Assembly (NCBI RefSeq): GCF_014898055.3
Contig: NW_023601433.1
Location: 68,148,767-68,212,766 of the forward strand
Direction: 5' to 3'
DNA from: Talpa occidentalis
Taxonomy: Eukaryota; Chordata; Mammalia; Eulipotyphla; Talpidae
DNA: 64,000 nt
The number at the start of each line of letters is the position of its first letter. The first letter of the stretch is position 1. The notes under the pieces were generated by a model. The model saw only the letters and a list, made by a program, of their open reading frames with translations. It ran no database searches and was not told where the DNA came from. Made by a program: the position numbers and the translations under genes. Below, piece by piece: positions 24,650 through 37,944 of the stretch.

Positions 24650-27335
24650 TTAATTAAAATAACCCTAATAGTCAAAGGGAGACCTAGGACTAAAACCAGG
24701 TGTTTCTAGCTCTGGTCCAAGGGTCTAGTTTCAAGTTCAGAGCATCTTAAACTCAAAGTAGCATATAATACACAGAGGGAATTTTAAAAGGCATAAAAAC
24801 CATTCTAACAGTGTTTAAACATGTACCAAATACAATTCCCAAACAATCCTAACTACCTTTCCTGTTCATTTCGCTCCTCAGACCAGACTCTTTTGAGACA
24901 GGGAGAAAAAACTCCACTACTCATTTAATTGTGGACTGTTATGTAATAGGGAGAGAGAAAGCACTGTTCCCAATGCAGACAATAATAAACTAGACCCTTA
25001 GGCAGGATGATTGACAGTCCTTATAATTTTATCCCAGGTAGAACTATAATAGATACTATTTTTATTCATACCAGTATTTAATCCTTTTTCCTCAGTAATA
25101 TACTGGATGGCACTAATTTCTATGGGTTAATTACATATTACTTTCGAAAGAATAGGTTTTTCTTTAGTTTTGTTTTATTGAATTCACAGAGCCATCCCAG
25201 AGGAATATTACAGCTATATGAAAAGTCATTTCACCAACTGAAAGACCAACTTTTTTCTTCAGAAATACACTGTGCAAGCAAGGTTTCTTTATCCCAACCT
25301 CTTGGTTGTACACAGAGCCTCTGCTTTTTTTCCCTCCTGTTTGTAATGCATAGTCCTATCTGTGTTGTGCACGCTGACAACCAAACATTTAACCACAGGG
25401 AAACAAACTTTCACTTTCCTTAACATCTTAGACTTAGAGAACAACCAGTAGACAGTTCTGTACACGAAGGTATTTATAAAACATCAACTAGCCTTTCTAT
25501 CTGTACCAACACTGTTCTCCACCAATAATTCTTTTTGTTCTCTACCCCTTTCTTTCGGTGACTCCTCCCTTAAAAAACAGTTTCCATGTTTATTAAGCAC
25601 CACTACTCCTAAGAACCAGGCTACAGGAATAGGGGACTGTGAAGAGGATGAGAGAGGGAGAATGACAGGGGCAGGAAGAGGAAAGGAAGAAGTGGGGAGA
25701 AGAGGGAGAGCAAGATACAGAGAGAGCGAGAGAAATAAACACTTGGCAAGCAAAAAAGGGGAGAATATTTGCTCTTATTACTCAAAGCCATTCAGCTATG
25801 CATTCAACAAATATTTATTGTACATCTATTTTATGCTACCACTGAGGTGCAGTTATTTACTTTTGTTCTCAGCTGACAATAGATGGAAATATTTTCTGAA
25901 AGTAGACTTTCATAATTATAGATTCCTTATAGCATTGAAAAGTTTATTTGAATTATTAATCTTTTTTTAAAAAAAATTTCCAACTATACTTTTCAAGGGC
26001 AGTTAAGATAGCCAAGGTACCCAGTAAGCAAAGAGAACTTATTTAGCTGTGTTAAGTGAGCATGGATAAGTATGGTCATCATTGGCAAGTGACATCTTTC
26101 TGATCCTTCAGTCTTAAAATCTACATTGTTTATTATTTATACAATATTGACTATTACAAACACCATTTGCATAATACAAGAAAGGACAAACTAGCAAGTA
26201 AGTGATATTCTCCCATCATAGCCACCATTATAATGAAGCATATTACCTGTCACCTTTGCTTTAACTCTTAGAATGCTGTTGAGAAAAAGCAGTAAGAAAG
26301 GCCTATAGATGAGACATTGTAAGGAAAAACATCCCCTTAACAAGCAGGACAATTCCCTTATGTGACTGTTTAAGTACCTTTTTTATAACATGAGACGTGC
26401 AAGTCCACAAATGTCTATCATGCCCTTTCTACAGAGAGCTCAAGGGCAGGAAGTGCTAAAGCCTTAATCCCTGGTCATCATCGCTGAAAGCTATTTGACA
26501 TTTTCCAACTTAGAAGAAGGAAACTGGTTTATATTTTGGTAAAGTAACAATTTATTTTATATGATCTAGTCCTTAAATACTTTAGGGATGCTGGTTTGTA
26601 TTTCCCAACTGCCATTCATGGTCAAGAGAGCAGTATCTCTGGGCCCCTGCGCTATCTTTGTACCCCACAGTGACCTTTTGTGGTTCAGCTCCTCTCTTCC
26701 TCAAGCGGCCTCTCCTCTTTTGGTCTCGAGCAAAGGTTCAATGTAGAGCATTTTTCAAATGTCTTTATTGCATTGACAGTAGAGGCTCAGACTATGGTCC
26801 AGAGAATCTGTACTTTTGTTTCACAATCTTCTGCTTGATAAAACTCTTTACCAAGTTAGATTAAATAGCAAATAGTTAAGACTGCATCCCAATTAACCAA
26901 AACCTTCTTTTCTTGAATTAACACCAACAGAACTTTCCACAGTGATGTATAACTTCCAACTGACAGTGTGACATTGAGTACTGGTCAGTCCTGAACGAGA
27001 ATCCAGAGTGAAACTTTCACAGTGATCACCTCTCAGCTTTCTGCTCATTACTTGGACAAAATGGCATTTAATATACATTACCACATTAAGAGGGGTAGTC
27101 TACAAATCTGACTGTGACAGGAAAAAGTTATAGGTGGGGAGTATTCATCTAGTCCATCATTGCACTGGATGAAAGTAGTGATAGAGACTCTCCAATAAGC
27201 CTAAGAGACTTGGAGGTGATGTTTGGATACAATGATAGATGATATAAGAAAAACATTTTTTTTGACAATGCTCATTATCCAGCTATTCATAGTCTCTTCT
27301 TACTGAAGAATAGAGCAAGAAATAGCATAAAAGTG
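24650..27335. other. Unique intronic sequence with a small L2 end
   Basis: A short minus-orientation L2 3' end is visible at about 25797-25845 (CATTCAACAAATATTTATTG). A purine-rich stretch runs from 25635 to 25740. Otherwise no gene or transposon recognised. Confidence 0.4.
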
Positions 27336-27339
27336 AGAG

Positions 27340-27620
27340 ATTCATTTATTCAATGAAAATTTACTAAGCGGCTACTATATTCCAAGTACTGTTATAAGCG
27401 ACTGAGAATACAAGACAAAGAAGAATAATTTTTTGAACAAAAGACAGATTATATAAAATACAAGATCAGGCAGTATGGGGGTGGGGAGAGGCGGAGATAA
27501 AAGGAATAGAAAGTGCTGGGTGTTAGGGGGTTGTGTTCTATGTATGGAACTCAGGCAGGAAAGGTCTCGCTGGTAACTCTTCAGCAGAGAACTGAAACGA
27601 ATCAAGCAGTTCAAGAACTG
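27340..27620 (-). mobile_element. L2 LINE 3' fragment
   Basis: Reverse-orientation L2 end: ATTCATTTATTCAATGAAAA, CTACTATATTCCAAGTACTG, and further in GGCAGGAAAGGTCTCGCTGG with CAGCAGAGAACTGAAACGAA. The microsatellite at 27623 grows directly from its edge. Confidence 0.65.

Positions 27621-27622
<2 letters not shown>

Positions 27623-27700
<78 letters not shown>
27623..27700. repeat. Composite (GT)n(GA)n microsatellite
   Basis: About 27 GT units with a single C interruption at 27664, then about 12 GA units. Open frames reading VCVCVC or HTHTHT across it are artefacts of the repeat. Confidence 0.97.
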
Positions 27701-27829
27701 TTAGCCAAAGTTTGGGACTGTATCTGGCAGATGGTTAATCTGATACAAGGCACACTGGCAATATCTGAAACAAGAAAAAAAAGAGCACACTACTTTATTA
27801 TAAATGCCTAATAGTTCTCTCTATTACAG

Positions 27830-29047
27830 GTTGGGCATTAAATTCATGTTTTTAAATTAGTTGTGTACATTAATTTGCACAATCTGTCAGTTTCATGTCC
27901 AGATAGCATATGTTTTACAAACAAGGAGGTATTGGGTCTGTCTAGGTGAGCTTTCCTGCTAGGCATCTCAGGCATCTAGTAGTCCCAGGTGAGTCACCAG
28001 GTAGTCAGCACACACCTCCTGCAGGTTCATTTATTGTAAGTGAGTCAGACTGGAACTTATCGGCAAGTCAAAAAATCAAAGAATGAGTCGGAAAATGTTC
28101 TAAAGGAAACAAACAAGGGGGTTATGGAGTCATAGGGTTGGGACAAGGTTTGTTTAGACAGGAAGCTCAGGGAAGAATCCACAGAGGAGTCCCCAAGAGT
28201 GAGAACAAATGTCTAGATGGGCAGTGAGGGAGGATTTTGCTCCTGGCCACGTCTCCATTTAGACTAGCCACAGTTCTAGAACTGGGCAGCCACAGGTGAT
28301 TAGTTGGTTCTGAGATAATCTAAAGATAGGTTCCAGGGGGGCTCAGAAGTCTATTCTCTCTAATTTGAAATGTATTAAAGCTTCCGCTAATAAAAAGTTA
28401 AAAAAAAAAAAACCTCAAAAGTACCTCTTGTTGTTAGCTTCCTACGAATTATTTGCTTAGTTTAACTCATATCAAGCAATGACAGATCCTAAAACAATCA
28501 GAAAAAAATTTTTTAAAAGAAGCTAAAATGTAACTTAGACTCTCAATAGGTCACCATGGCAATGTATTAGTCTCCGAACCAAAGTCTAAATAATGGCAAC
28601 AATTTGAAGGTTTATTAAAAGGCATATCAGTGTATTCTAATGAAGAGTCAATGTAATAGGCCACTGGGGGCTCTTAAAAGATCTAAAAATACCATATAAC
28701 ATTATATGCCACTCTGATTCTCCTGAATAAATAGCTGACCATTAATTGTGTTAGTACAGATTTTGGAAAGCCAGAACATCAGCTGAAACTCGTCTAACTT
28801 TTTCATTCCTTTTAGATCATTATGAATAAAGGATATAAAAATCATATTCAATGTTAATTGTTTGACATTTAAAAAAATGTATTTTGTCATAATTGATTAG
28901 AAAACATTAGGAGCACCAGACTTAACCGTGCCAACCCTCCTTTCAGCAATACACAAGAAATGAAATACCAATTAAAGGACCCCAGCAAAGAGCCAGCATA
29001 GGCTCCCCCTTCCCTAGCATGATTCTATCAGGTTTCTACATCAACAC

Positions 29048-29050
<3 letters not shown>
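27830..29050. other. Unique intronic sequence
   Basis: No gene or transposon recognised; a poly-A run lies near 28399-28412. Confidence 0.4.

Positions 29051-29051
<1 letters not shown>

Positions 29052-29078
<27 letters not shown>
29052..29078. repeat. (TG)n microsatellite
   Basis: Thirteen uninterrupted TG units. Confidence 0.95.
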
Positions 29079-29267
29079 TTAGGTGGTCCCTAAATTTTTT
29101 TGCTTTTTAAGAGTCGATTCATAATCCCTTTTCCTAACCAACTAACAAGAGTGCCCACATTTCAGGAAGATTTGTTCTTAGCAACTTTGATTTGGAAGAA
29201 AGCCTTACATTCCATGCTAGGTATTATATCCTACAAGATATAAAGGCACCAGAACAAAATAAAAATG

Positions 29268-29292
29268 CACAAGGACTTTTATAGTCCTTGTG
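29268..29292. repeat. 10-bp perfect stem hairpin
   Basis: CACAAGGACT and AGTCCTTGTG are exact reverse complements around a 5-nt loop, inside an L1 remnant. Probably incidental. Confidence 0.7.
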
Positions 29293-29615
29293 GTAAAAAC
29301 CAAAAAACTGGAAATAAGACTTTATACCCATCAATATGTAATGGTTGAATGCAAAGGGTATATTTATACCGTATAATATTCTATAGCTATTAAAAAGAAT
29401 GTGCTCCATCTGTATTGTCCTGGAAGGGTTCCCACTTTTAAAGAAAATCTGGCAGCACTAGCTGTAGAGTTAAAAGAAATGAATAAAATAATACTTAAAA
29501 CACATACTTAGAAATTTTCAAATCTTTGTGACTTTTGTCTAGGTATGACATAAAAGGCAGAACACAAAATTGAAATCAGAAATGGTGCAAACAGTGTTAT
29601 CAAGAAAGTGAAAGA

Positions 29616-29918
29616 GGGCTTCCCCGGTGGCGCAGGGGTTGAGCGCTGGGTTGCAAAGCTGCCCGCAGCCTCCGCGGTGCCGGTTCGATCCCCAGCTGCT
29701 CCCCGGCCACTGGAGGAGGGTCCCGCATGGCGCGCAGACCTCTCCTGCCGCCCGCTGCTCCCCTCAGCAGTGTACTTCGGTCCTTCTGCCTGCTCTGCTT
29801 CCCGCTCTGGTGAATTCTCTCACCCTCCCACGCTTCTGACTGTACCCAGTGCTTGCATAAATGAATGAATGAATGAATGAATAAATAAATAAATAACTCT
29901 TTAAAAAAAAAAAAAAAA
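29616..29918 (+). mobile_element. tRNA-derived SINE, young subtype, inserted in L1
   Basis: Near-consensus unit with B box GGTTCGATCCC and a (GAAT)n(AAAT)n tail, then CTCTTTA and poly-A18. Exact 14-bp duplications AAGAAAGTGAAAGA flank it (29602-29615, 29919-29932). Confidence 0.95.
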
Positions 29919-30599
29919 AAGAAAGTGAAAGAAAAACCCACAAAATGGAGACAAGTTTGCAAATTACATCACTGATATGGGACTTGTATTCAGAAGAATT
30001 TTTACAACGCCATAATTAAAAAAAAAACTAATATAAAAATGAGCAAAATACTCAAATAGATATTTCTCCAAAGAAGATACTAAAATAAACAGCAAGCATA
30101 TGAAGAGATGCTTAACACCACTAGCAGTGATGGAGATGTGAATTATAATCTATATGAGGTAAAGCTACACTTCTAGGATGGTGATAATACAAAAGGATAA
30201 ACTATGGTCTCCATACACGATGGAGTATTATTTGACCACAAAAAAGAATCAAGCACTGCTACGTGTTATAACACAGATACACCTTGAACACTATACTCAG
30301 TAAAAGAAGCCAGTCACAAAAGACCATATGTGTATCTATAGAGACAGGAAAAGGATTTGTTGTCTAGGGCTGGAAGTCTGGATTGGGCGGGAGATGAGGT
30401 TGTTTTCTTTTAGAGGGGAAATATATTCTAAAATTAGATTGTGATAATGGTTAAAGAATCCTGTGAAAATACTAAAACACTGAATTGTACACTTTAAATG
30501 GCATTTAAATTGTATATCTTGTATGTGAGTTATAGCTCAATAAAGCTACTCTTTAAAAAAAGGTTTGCTTTAAAAAGTATTCTCTAACTAGAAAATCTG

Positions 30600-30770
30600 G
30601 AAAAAGAAAGTAAAAACATAGGGACACACTGCAGGGCATCTATGACAAAGATGTATTTGGGGACTTAACGCCAAAGGCAAGGGAAACAAAAGCTAAAAAG
30701 CTGTTGTACCTCAAAAGAAATCTTTATCACAAGAAAATGAAACATGTACTCTGTTTAAAGAAGAATGTGA
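30600..30770 (+). mobile_element. L1 ORF2-like fragment
   Basis: GGGGACTTAACGCCAAAGGC, AAGGGAAACAAAAGCTAAAA and AGCTGTTGTACCTCAAAAG match the L1 ORF2 3' region. It lies downstream of an L1 3' end although it comes from an earlier part of the element, so it is a second insertion or a rearrangement. Pseudogenised. Confidence 0.55.
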
Positions 30771-31159
30771 CTTTTTAGAACCTACTTATAGGCTTCTGAG
30801 GTCATTAAAAATCATGTTTTTGAAATATATTTAATGATGGTATAATATTACACAAATAAAGTGGAGGGAAATTATATATATTTAGAATTTTATAAATTAA
30901 TAATGAATTTGTGAAGAGAAAGCTGGAACAGCATTTTCAAGATGGCATATTTGTGAGTAATTTAAATGTAGTGCTTTTGATTTTTCTTTTTCTAAATTTT
31001 CACCAATAAACATACATTGCTTTCACAATCATAGTAGCTATTCAATTTTTCATATGAACCCCATGCACCAGAAACTCAAGCATGCGACTGTATTACTTAA
31101 CTGCAGTTCTTTTTAACATCCTGTACTACAGGACATTTTTTCCCTTTCATCTTTCATAG

Positions 31160-31575
31160 TAAAAAGTCACACTATACAACAAAGTCCTCCAATACTTTGT
31201 GGCTTTAAATCACCACCATTTTATTGGCTCACAATTATGAGGGTCAAGAATTCAAGTAGGGCTCAGCCTCACCGTCCCTGTGCCAGCTCCTTTCCCCATG
31301 ACCCCACTCTTACTTCTGGGTCTTGGTGATGGGTGTCAGTTGGAATGCCTTCCTTCCCCACGCCACCCCCCGCAACTCACCCCCCAAACCTGTGCTACTT
31401 CTGTCACTGGGAGGACAGCTCAAACCCCTTTCACCTGCCAGCTAGCTGTCAGGGGAGGGGAGGGAGACTCAAGTTGCAAGGTTTCTGAAGGCCTGTAACT
31501 GGAACCCACAGGGCCTCACAATCACCATATCCTACTGGTCAAAATAAGTCAGGCTAGCCCAGGTTCCAGGAGAAG
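31160..31575 (+). mobile_element. Possible MaLR/MLT1-like LTR remnant
   Basis: CTTTGTGGCTTTAAATCACC, TTTATTGGCTCACAATTATG and GAGGGTCAAGAATTCAAGT resemble the start of a common mammalian LTR. TATCCTACTGGTCAAAATAAGTC resembles its 3' part. Diverged; family assignment uncertain. The open frame at 31280-31498 is a by-product. Confidence 0.4.
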
Positions 31576-31984
31576 AGAGAAACACTTCTCTCCAGGAGAG
31601 AAACAGCATATGCATACAAGCAAGAAGGGAAGTGGTAATCCTGTTTGCAGACAATTTGGATACACATGCTCAGAAGAAACTAATTTCCAACCCTTGGCTG
31701 ATGAGACAGACACATTATAGAAATACTGCCAAATGGCCCACATTTACTACTGTCCTTATAAAACAAGATATTCTCTGTACTGAAAATATATTGATCCTTT
31801 CATTTGGTAAAAATCACATTGTTTGCCAAAACTATATTTTTTAAAAAATCCCAGGAAAAAGGGGAGAAATCCCAGTTTCAGATATGAGTAATATTTTGTG
31901 ATAGCAGGGTATCCAGCAAGTAATTCTAGGGCCATAAGGTCTCTGTCACAACCAGCCAACATTACTGTTATAGCACAGAAGCAC

Positions 31985-32185
31985 AGTTATCAGCAATATG
32001 CAAATAAATGAGTAAGGTTGTGTTCCAATAAAACTTACTTGAACAATGAAACTTGAGCTTCATGAAATTTTCATGTCATGAAATAGTCTTTTAATTTTTT
32101 GACCATTCATATGTATCTATGCAAAAATCATTCCTAGCTCAAGGTTTGCAAAAACAGGCAGCAAGCGTTTGCCAATCTCTGTGCT
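31985..32185 (+). mobile_element. hAT-Charlie-type MITE remnant (same family as 1018-1230)
   Basis: GTTGTGTTCCAATAAAACTT, GCAAAAACAGGCAGCAAGCG and TTTGCCAATCTCTGTGC are the reverse complement of the family core. It retains a middle segment (ATTTTCATGTCATGAAATAG) that the other copy lacks. Confidence 0.55.
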
Positions 32186-32189
32186 ATAG

Positions 32190-33110
32190 TTAATTTAAAA
32201 GATAATACGAAAATGCTGAAAGAGGAAATACTCTGCTGAATATCATACACACATCCACATAGATTTCCTGTGTAAAATACTCAACCTTTACCTACTAAAT
32301 TTTTCCTTCGTCAAACTGTTCTTTTTAAGAGGCAATTTTACCTTTTATTCGACTTTTCTCATTACTTCAGCTACTGGTTTTTTAAGTTGTTTTGCTGATA
32401 AATATAAAGGCTATTCACTTTATTTGCCAAGAGGCAATTATATCCTTCAAACCTCAAGTATACATGCTTGCCTTTATTTACTAGGAAATTCCAGCAACCT
32501 AAAAATTAGGAAACTACCCTGTTTTGATCATTTTATCCCTAATGTAGTGTTTTATTAACTGAAGTATTGGTGATCACGTTAACTGTCCACAAACCTAAAA
32601 AAGCGTTAACCACTAGACCGTTCTTGGTTTGCTAAAACACAGAGGAAGGTACAAACAGCCCCTTTGGTGGAGGTGGCAACAGGAACCAGCTGATAAGCAT
32701 AGATAGAACTGCAACCTCTGAGACTTTAAGAGGATCTGTTTTTACAGTAAATTCGCCTAATGTGTGGATTTCTCCAAACTTGCATTTGGTTCCTAGAACC
32801 GGCAGGGAACTGGCACTGTATCCAGGAGGGAAAACTATAACCTGGTGTTAGTTATATAGCAAGGATTAACATTCACGTTAACCCTTGTTTGAAACACTTG
32901 GTGTTCTCACTAGGCATCTGAGGAGACACAGATGGTCCGATAATCTTTAAAAATGCATCATCTGTGCCTGAAAATTCTGGCATTTCCCACGACCTGAGAA
33001 ACGAACTTCAACAATCACCTACCACATTACAGAGGTCCTTTTTTCACATGAGACTAATCTTTTTGGCTTCTGCTTTTTGCCCTGAGGAGGCCATCTCTGA
33101 TAACAAAAAA
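32190..33110. other. Unique intronic sequence
   Basis: No gene or transposon recognised. Confidence 0.4.

Positions 33111-33139
<29 letters not shown>
33111..33139. repeat. (TG)n microsatellite
   Basis: About 14 uninterrupted TG units after an A6 run. Confidence 0.95.
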
Positions 33140-33142
<3 letters not shown>

Positions 33143-33389
33143 AGTACATTGATAAATAAATGATGAAACTTTACATCAAGTCAATAAACTGATACTATTC
33201 AACCCTCAACTAACAAGGGGAGCTGAAATGACAGCTTACTCTATGATCTTAGCTCTTCAAAGTTATGCTGTTACCACAAACAAGAGGCTTTCCTTTGAGA
33301 TCTTAACAACATTCACATTTTTACTTCATTAGCTACAGTTCCCCATCACAATTTCCTCGAATATCCAAACTCTGGTGGGAGAAGTGCCC

Positions 33390-33590
33390 AGACCTGGGCC
33401 AGAGCTGGGCTCACCCTGACCCCTCCCCTATAGTGTCGACTTTGCTAAGTCACTTCCTCTCCTGAGCTGTCTTCTCATTTGTCACTTGCGAAGTGTGAAA
33501 AATAAGGTGTGCCCCCTCTTCTCCCACTGCTGCGTGAAGGTCAAGTGAACGACAAATGTGCAATTGCTTTTTAAATGTTACACACACGTT
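33390..33590 (+). mobile_element. MIR SINE remnant
   Basis: GACTTTGCTAAGTCACTTCC, TCTCCTGAGCTGTCTTCTCA and TTTGTCACTTGCGAAGTGTG follow the MIR core and 3' half. Confidence 0.6.
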
Positions 33591-33695
33591 TTCTTTTATT
33601 ATAAACCTTCCTCCTCAAGCATCAACTATCCTCTGATTGGTTTTGCATGGTTTGATAGAAAAGGTCTGTTTAGCCTCTGTTTTGTTTTGCTTTTT

Positions 33696-33967
33696 TTAAA
33701 AGTTTTTTTTTTTTTTTAATTTATTTATACAAGAGCTGGGGTACATGCCAGAAGTGCAGGAGGGTGAGAGGATTCACCAAAGAGAGTGGGGAGCAGAACA
33801 GGCAGACTGACTGAAATATACTGCTGAGGGGAGCAGCGGGCGAGACAGGAGAGGTCTGCTGTGCTGTATGGGTAGCTCCCTGGCCAGCCAGGGATCGAAC
33901 TCATGCTGCTGAGGCTGAGGACAGCTTCACAGTGCTGCGCTCAACCTGCTGTACCACCAGGGAGGCC
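33696..33967 (-). mobile_element. tRNA-derived SINE, older subtype, intact
   Basis: T-run, then AATTTATTTATACAAGAGC, ending TGTACCACCAGGGAGGCC. Exact 19-bp duplications CTGTTTTGTTTTGCTTTTT flank it (33677-33695, 33968-33986). Confidence 0.94.
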
Positions 33968-33986
33968 CTGTTTTGTTTTGCTTTTT

Positions 33987-36900
33987 AACCATGGTTTCAC
34001 CTTTCAAAACTAGAGTCCTTAGACCCTCTGCTAGTTATCCCACTCAATTTTTCCCAGCTCTCATAGCTTTCCCACCAAACTGTGAATGCAGATGCATGTA
34101 TGTGCACACACAAATGCACCCCACATCCCATATGTATACAATTCAAAATGTAAGACATTAAAATATTTTCTTTGTGCCTGCCCAAGTAGTCTGCATGATC
34201 CTGTTCTAAAACACTAGTAAGTTTAACACCTGATTATTTCTTATAGGATAGTCTTTTTTTCCCCCTAAAATATATTGCCTCACATTTTTCTGCACACAAT
34301 TTCCTGCACACAGTTATCTTCCCTTTCCATTCCCATAGTTTCAGAGTGGGGGTAACTCATCTTCGAGTTTACTATCCCCCACTGGCTTGTTATTTTACTA
34401 TCTATAAATGCATAATGCCAAAATGGAAATTTGAGAAATCTCAAAGATATTAAGGTCTTCACTAAAAGCCAGCATCAACATCTGTAGTAATAAGTTGCCA
34501 CGAAATGCCCTCTGTCCCTGTGTCTTGCTTTTCTCCCATCATCCCTTTACTTCTTTTGCCAAGGGAAACTCAAAAACTTCTAAAGCTTATCTTCCACACT
34601 CCAAAAGAGCTTATATCCAATGTTTTACCATAATTCTTTGACTTTGTTTGTATCAATACATTCTTTTGTGTATGCAGCATATATTCATAATTTAAAATTA
34701 TACCCATGAGCTCTTCTTGTCCTCTGAAAGATACTTCCTGCCTACCCCCCAAAAATCTGTATTAATGAAACACAATTTATATCTACTAGAAAACCTGAAG
34801 TTCAAGTTCCCTGTTATCAAAAAGATCCCTGACCTGTTGGATTCTAGAACCTCCTTATAAGCACAGTGATCTGCTAAAAACTGTTCCCATATCTCAGGCA
34901 TATGGCAAAGTCACCCTTTGTAAAGTGCCCTTGAGTTCTTTGAAAACTTCTGGGAAAATGCCCAGCCTATTACTGCTGTTTCCTAGCATTTTACAGCATT
35001 GCCAAATCATTTCAAGTTGTGCTTTGGTGTCTCCTTATAGCATTTCTTATGCCATCTTGCTCACAGCTGTCCCATTTTAGCTCACCATGCACAGCTGCTT
35101 AACTTTTTGTATCATCGGCTATTTCGGCAACTGTCCAGGCTAGTAAAACAGTGGGTTAGTAGGATTGTTTTCATGCTGTGGAAAAGATGCAAAGAAAAAA
35201 CCTCACTAGTGGTGGCAATCTTGGTTACTTAATGCCAACTATGGCAAATAGGCAGTATATGTTTTTTTCAAGGATTCTAAGGTTTACATTTTCACCAAGA
35301 TATTGACTCTTAAAATACTTGTGCTTTGAGAATATTTAAAATTATGGAATTATATATAGCCTATAATTACATAGTATCATTTTAAAGAGTTTAAGCTCCT
35401 GTGTATACTCTTCTACTGATTTTCTGTTTTTCATTCAATGTTTTTAATAAGAAGGATGAAGTCAAGCACTTACTCCTAAGTAGGCAGAATGTGCTGGGTC
35501 ATAAGAATCAGTCTCTATTTCTCTTAACCATAATTATCAACTGTAATAATTTTTAAAAGAAGGGTGAATAATTTGAAAGAAAAATTCCCTTTTTAGTTTA
35601 TCACAGAATCAAGGTCTCAGTATTAAAGTTGCAAACTACCCAACCCTGTGCCTATCTGGTGCTTACACCTCTGGACAATGCCAGGCTTTGGGGTCAGCAG
35701 CTGTCAGCTTTGATAACTGTGCAGTACTCATTTGATACCAGTAATGGTTATATTTTTCAATTAACTTACTTTTTATATATGAATGTAAGTAGATTTCAAG
35801 GCCAAGTATCCTTTTCCCTCTCTCATTTCAATATTCACTCTTCAGTGGTGGGGGTGGTAGGAAGGGATGTGTTTGGCTGGTATGTCAGGAATGCGGCGTA
35901 AACCCATCCTTGGGCATGGGAGTGGGCTCTGCCTGTGACGGGCTTATCCATCTTGTCTACTACTGTGGAAAAACTTTGAAAAATGCTGACCTAGTATGTG
36001 CTCAGATAATTTCAGGGACAGGAAACTTATTATTCCCAAAGGAAGCTGACTAAATCCTTGGGGACACTGAACTCTTAGATAGCTGTTATCTACTGAAGGA
36101 AATCCAATCTCCCAATATTTTCCATGTATTACATCTTAATTAAACCCCACAAGTGAATTGAGGGAGAGATCTAAACCCCCTTCCAGAGATCTGAGAAGTG
36201 ATACCAATAGGTGTCAAAAATACTATTTGCTTCCTGTCAATCATTCTGGGTTGAAGAACTGATCAATAATTGAAAGTGAGTTCTATTTTAATCTGAATAA
36301 AGGAGAGCATGGCGATAAGTAGGACAGTAACTTCCCCAATGTTTTAAACTGGAAAATTAATACAGTCTGAATTTCTTTTTCTTTATACTGAAGCAACATT
36401 AGCAGTTAATGCTTTATGATGAGTAATGTTTCACTTCACCAAAATGAAAATAATTTGAAACATTCTTAAAAAACAAAATATTCTTAATATATGAAGATAA
36501 TATGGAGAAAAGAACCTGAAATTGGTAACCTAATAGTGAGTAGTTAAAATACAGATCAATAAAGTGGTTCTATACAGATTCAAGGAAGGATTATATCTAA
36601 TAAACCTTTATAGGGTCTCAGATATCAAGCACAGAGAATCACCTTCTAGAATTTACTTATGTATTTCTTTAACAGCAGTGACAACATATGGTGAGAAAAC
36701 TCAGTCTCTAAAAGCATGAAATGTTCTCACAAAAGTTAAGGTATAACATGGCGAAATAACTATCATCAAGAATTAGATTCAGGAAAGGAAACACTTAAAA
36801 GATTTGTCTGTCTATAACTTTAAAGATACTAGCTCATCTTTTTCTTCTTTCCTGATAGAATTTTCTTCTAGTTGTCACAAAATTGGGTTTCAGCAACCCT

Positions 36901-37540
36901 TCAGAGGGTGACTGGGGCTGGCCCCAGTGAGTCTTGGAGCTCCCTGACCTTCCTTTCATGGATCCTTCTTCTTCCTCCTCCAAGCTGCCCCCCACCCATG
37001 GCAATTCCCCTTTCACATGCTTGTAACACACACCTTAATCGAGATGATTCAGTTAACAAAGGCTCCTGCATCTTAAAATGTTCACAACCTGCTCTGCAAA
37101 GTCACTACTTCCTTAGATGAAACAGATACTTGCATTTCTCCATGAATAACACCAGAGGAATATATGGTTTCAATTTGGAAATGTAAACACTGCGTAAAGG
37201 TATATTCCCTTGGAAAAAGTGGAACCACATGAGAGCAACCTAACAAAGTATAACCACTGCAAACTGATGGTGTTGCTGCAACACCCCCAGCATCTTAACT
37301 GACTGTTTAAGCTTTTCTTTAGCAAGATTTGCATGTCAAAACAATCACTGTAAGAAAATGACTGAATATCAAGGCCAGAATCTACTCTTTTTAAACACTT
37401 GAGCCCTTTAGAAAGAAAAAAACGTGTCTTGTAATTATCCCAGCAAAATATCTTACTCTAATTGTTTCTTTAAACCGGGATTAATCTTGACCTTATTAGA
37501 AACACATCAACAAAAGCAGAAACAGAAATCAAAATAATTA
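33987..37540. other. Unique intronic sequence
   Basis: The longest repeat-poor part of the intron. No gene, RNA or strong transposon recognised; short open frames on both strands lack family signatures. Confidence 0.45.
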
Positions 37541-37544
37541 AAAG

Positions 37545-37765
37545 CAGCTAACAGTGCCAGGCATTGTTCTAGGGATTTTATATACATTAACACTTTAAAT
37601 CCTCAAATCTACCCTTTGAAAGTGGGGTACTATCCCCATTGTACAAATGAGGAAGTCGGAGCACAGAGAGGTTAATTAACTTGCCCCAGGTCACACAGCA
37701 AATTTATGGTGAGGCCAGTCTGGCTCCTAAGTCTGAACTCTTGGGCACTGCTGTTCACTTCCCAT
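37545..37765 (-). mobile_element. MIR SINE remnant
   Basis: Well preserved reverse MIR: GTGCCAGGCATTGTTCTAGG, CCCCATTGTACAAATGAGG, CACAGAGAGGTTAATTAAC and TTGCCCCAGGTCACACAGC. Confidence 0.85.
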
Positions 37766-37944
37766 AAATCTTCAATATAGCATCAGGTCACCTTTAAATC
37801 ATTAGGGTTTACCAGTTCACTCTCCTTGGAAATCAATCACCTTCAATATTATTTACCATCTCAACACGTTTTCCATGAACTGGAAGATTTAACAGAAAAT
37901 GAATATTTTCATCTCTGTGGAAGAGAGTGACACAAAACTAAAAT

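Larger units (their letters stand above)
29230..30570 (+). mobile_element. L1 LINE 3' end, split by a SINE
   Basis: Ends with the L1 3' UTR signature: GTGATAATGGTTAAAGAATC, CTGAATTGTACACTTTAAATG and GAGTTATAGCTCAATAAAGC. Upstream are ATTTCTCCAAAGAAGATACT, GATGGAGTATTATTTGACCAC and ACCTTGAACACTATACTCAGTA. A second L1-like piece (TAGCTATTAAAAAGAATG) lies at 29230-29420. The copy is decayed and non-coding, and the SINE at 29616 sits inside it. Antisense to PIP4K2A. Confidence 0.8.

Noticed and set aside
27513..27811. Open frames of repeated Val-Cys or His-Thr
   Set aside because: They are the (GT)n/(GA)n microsatellite read as codons.
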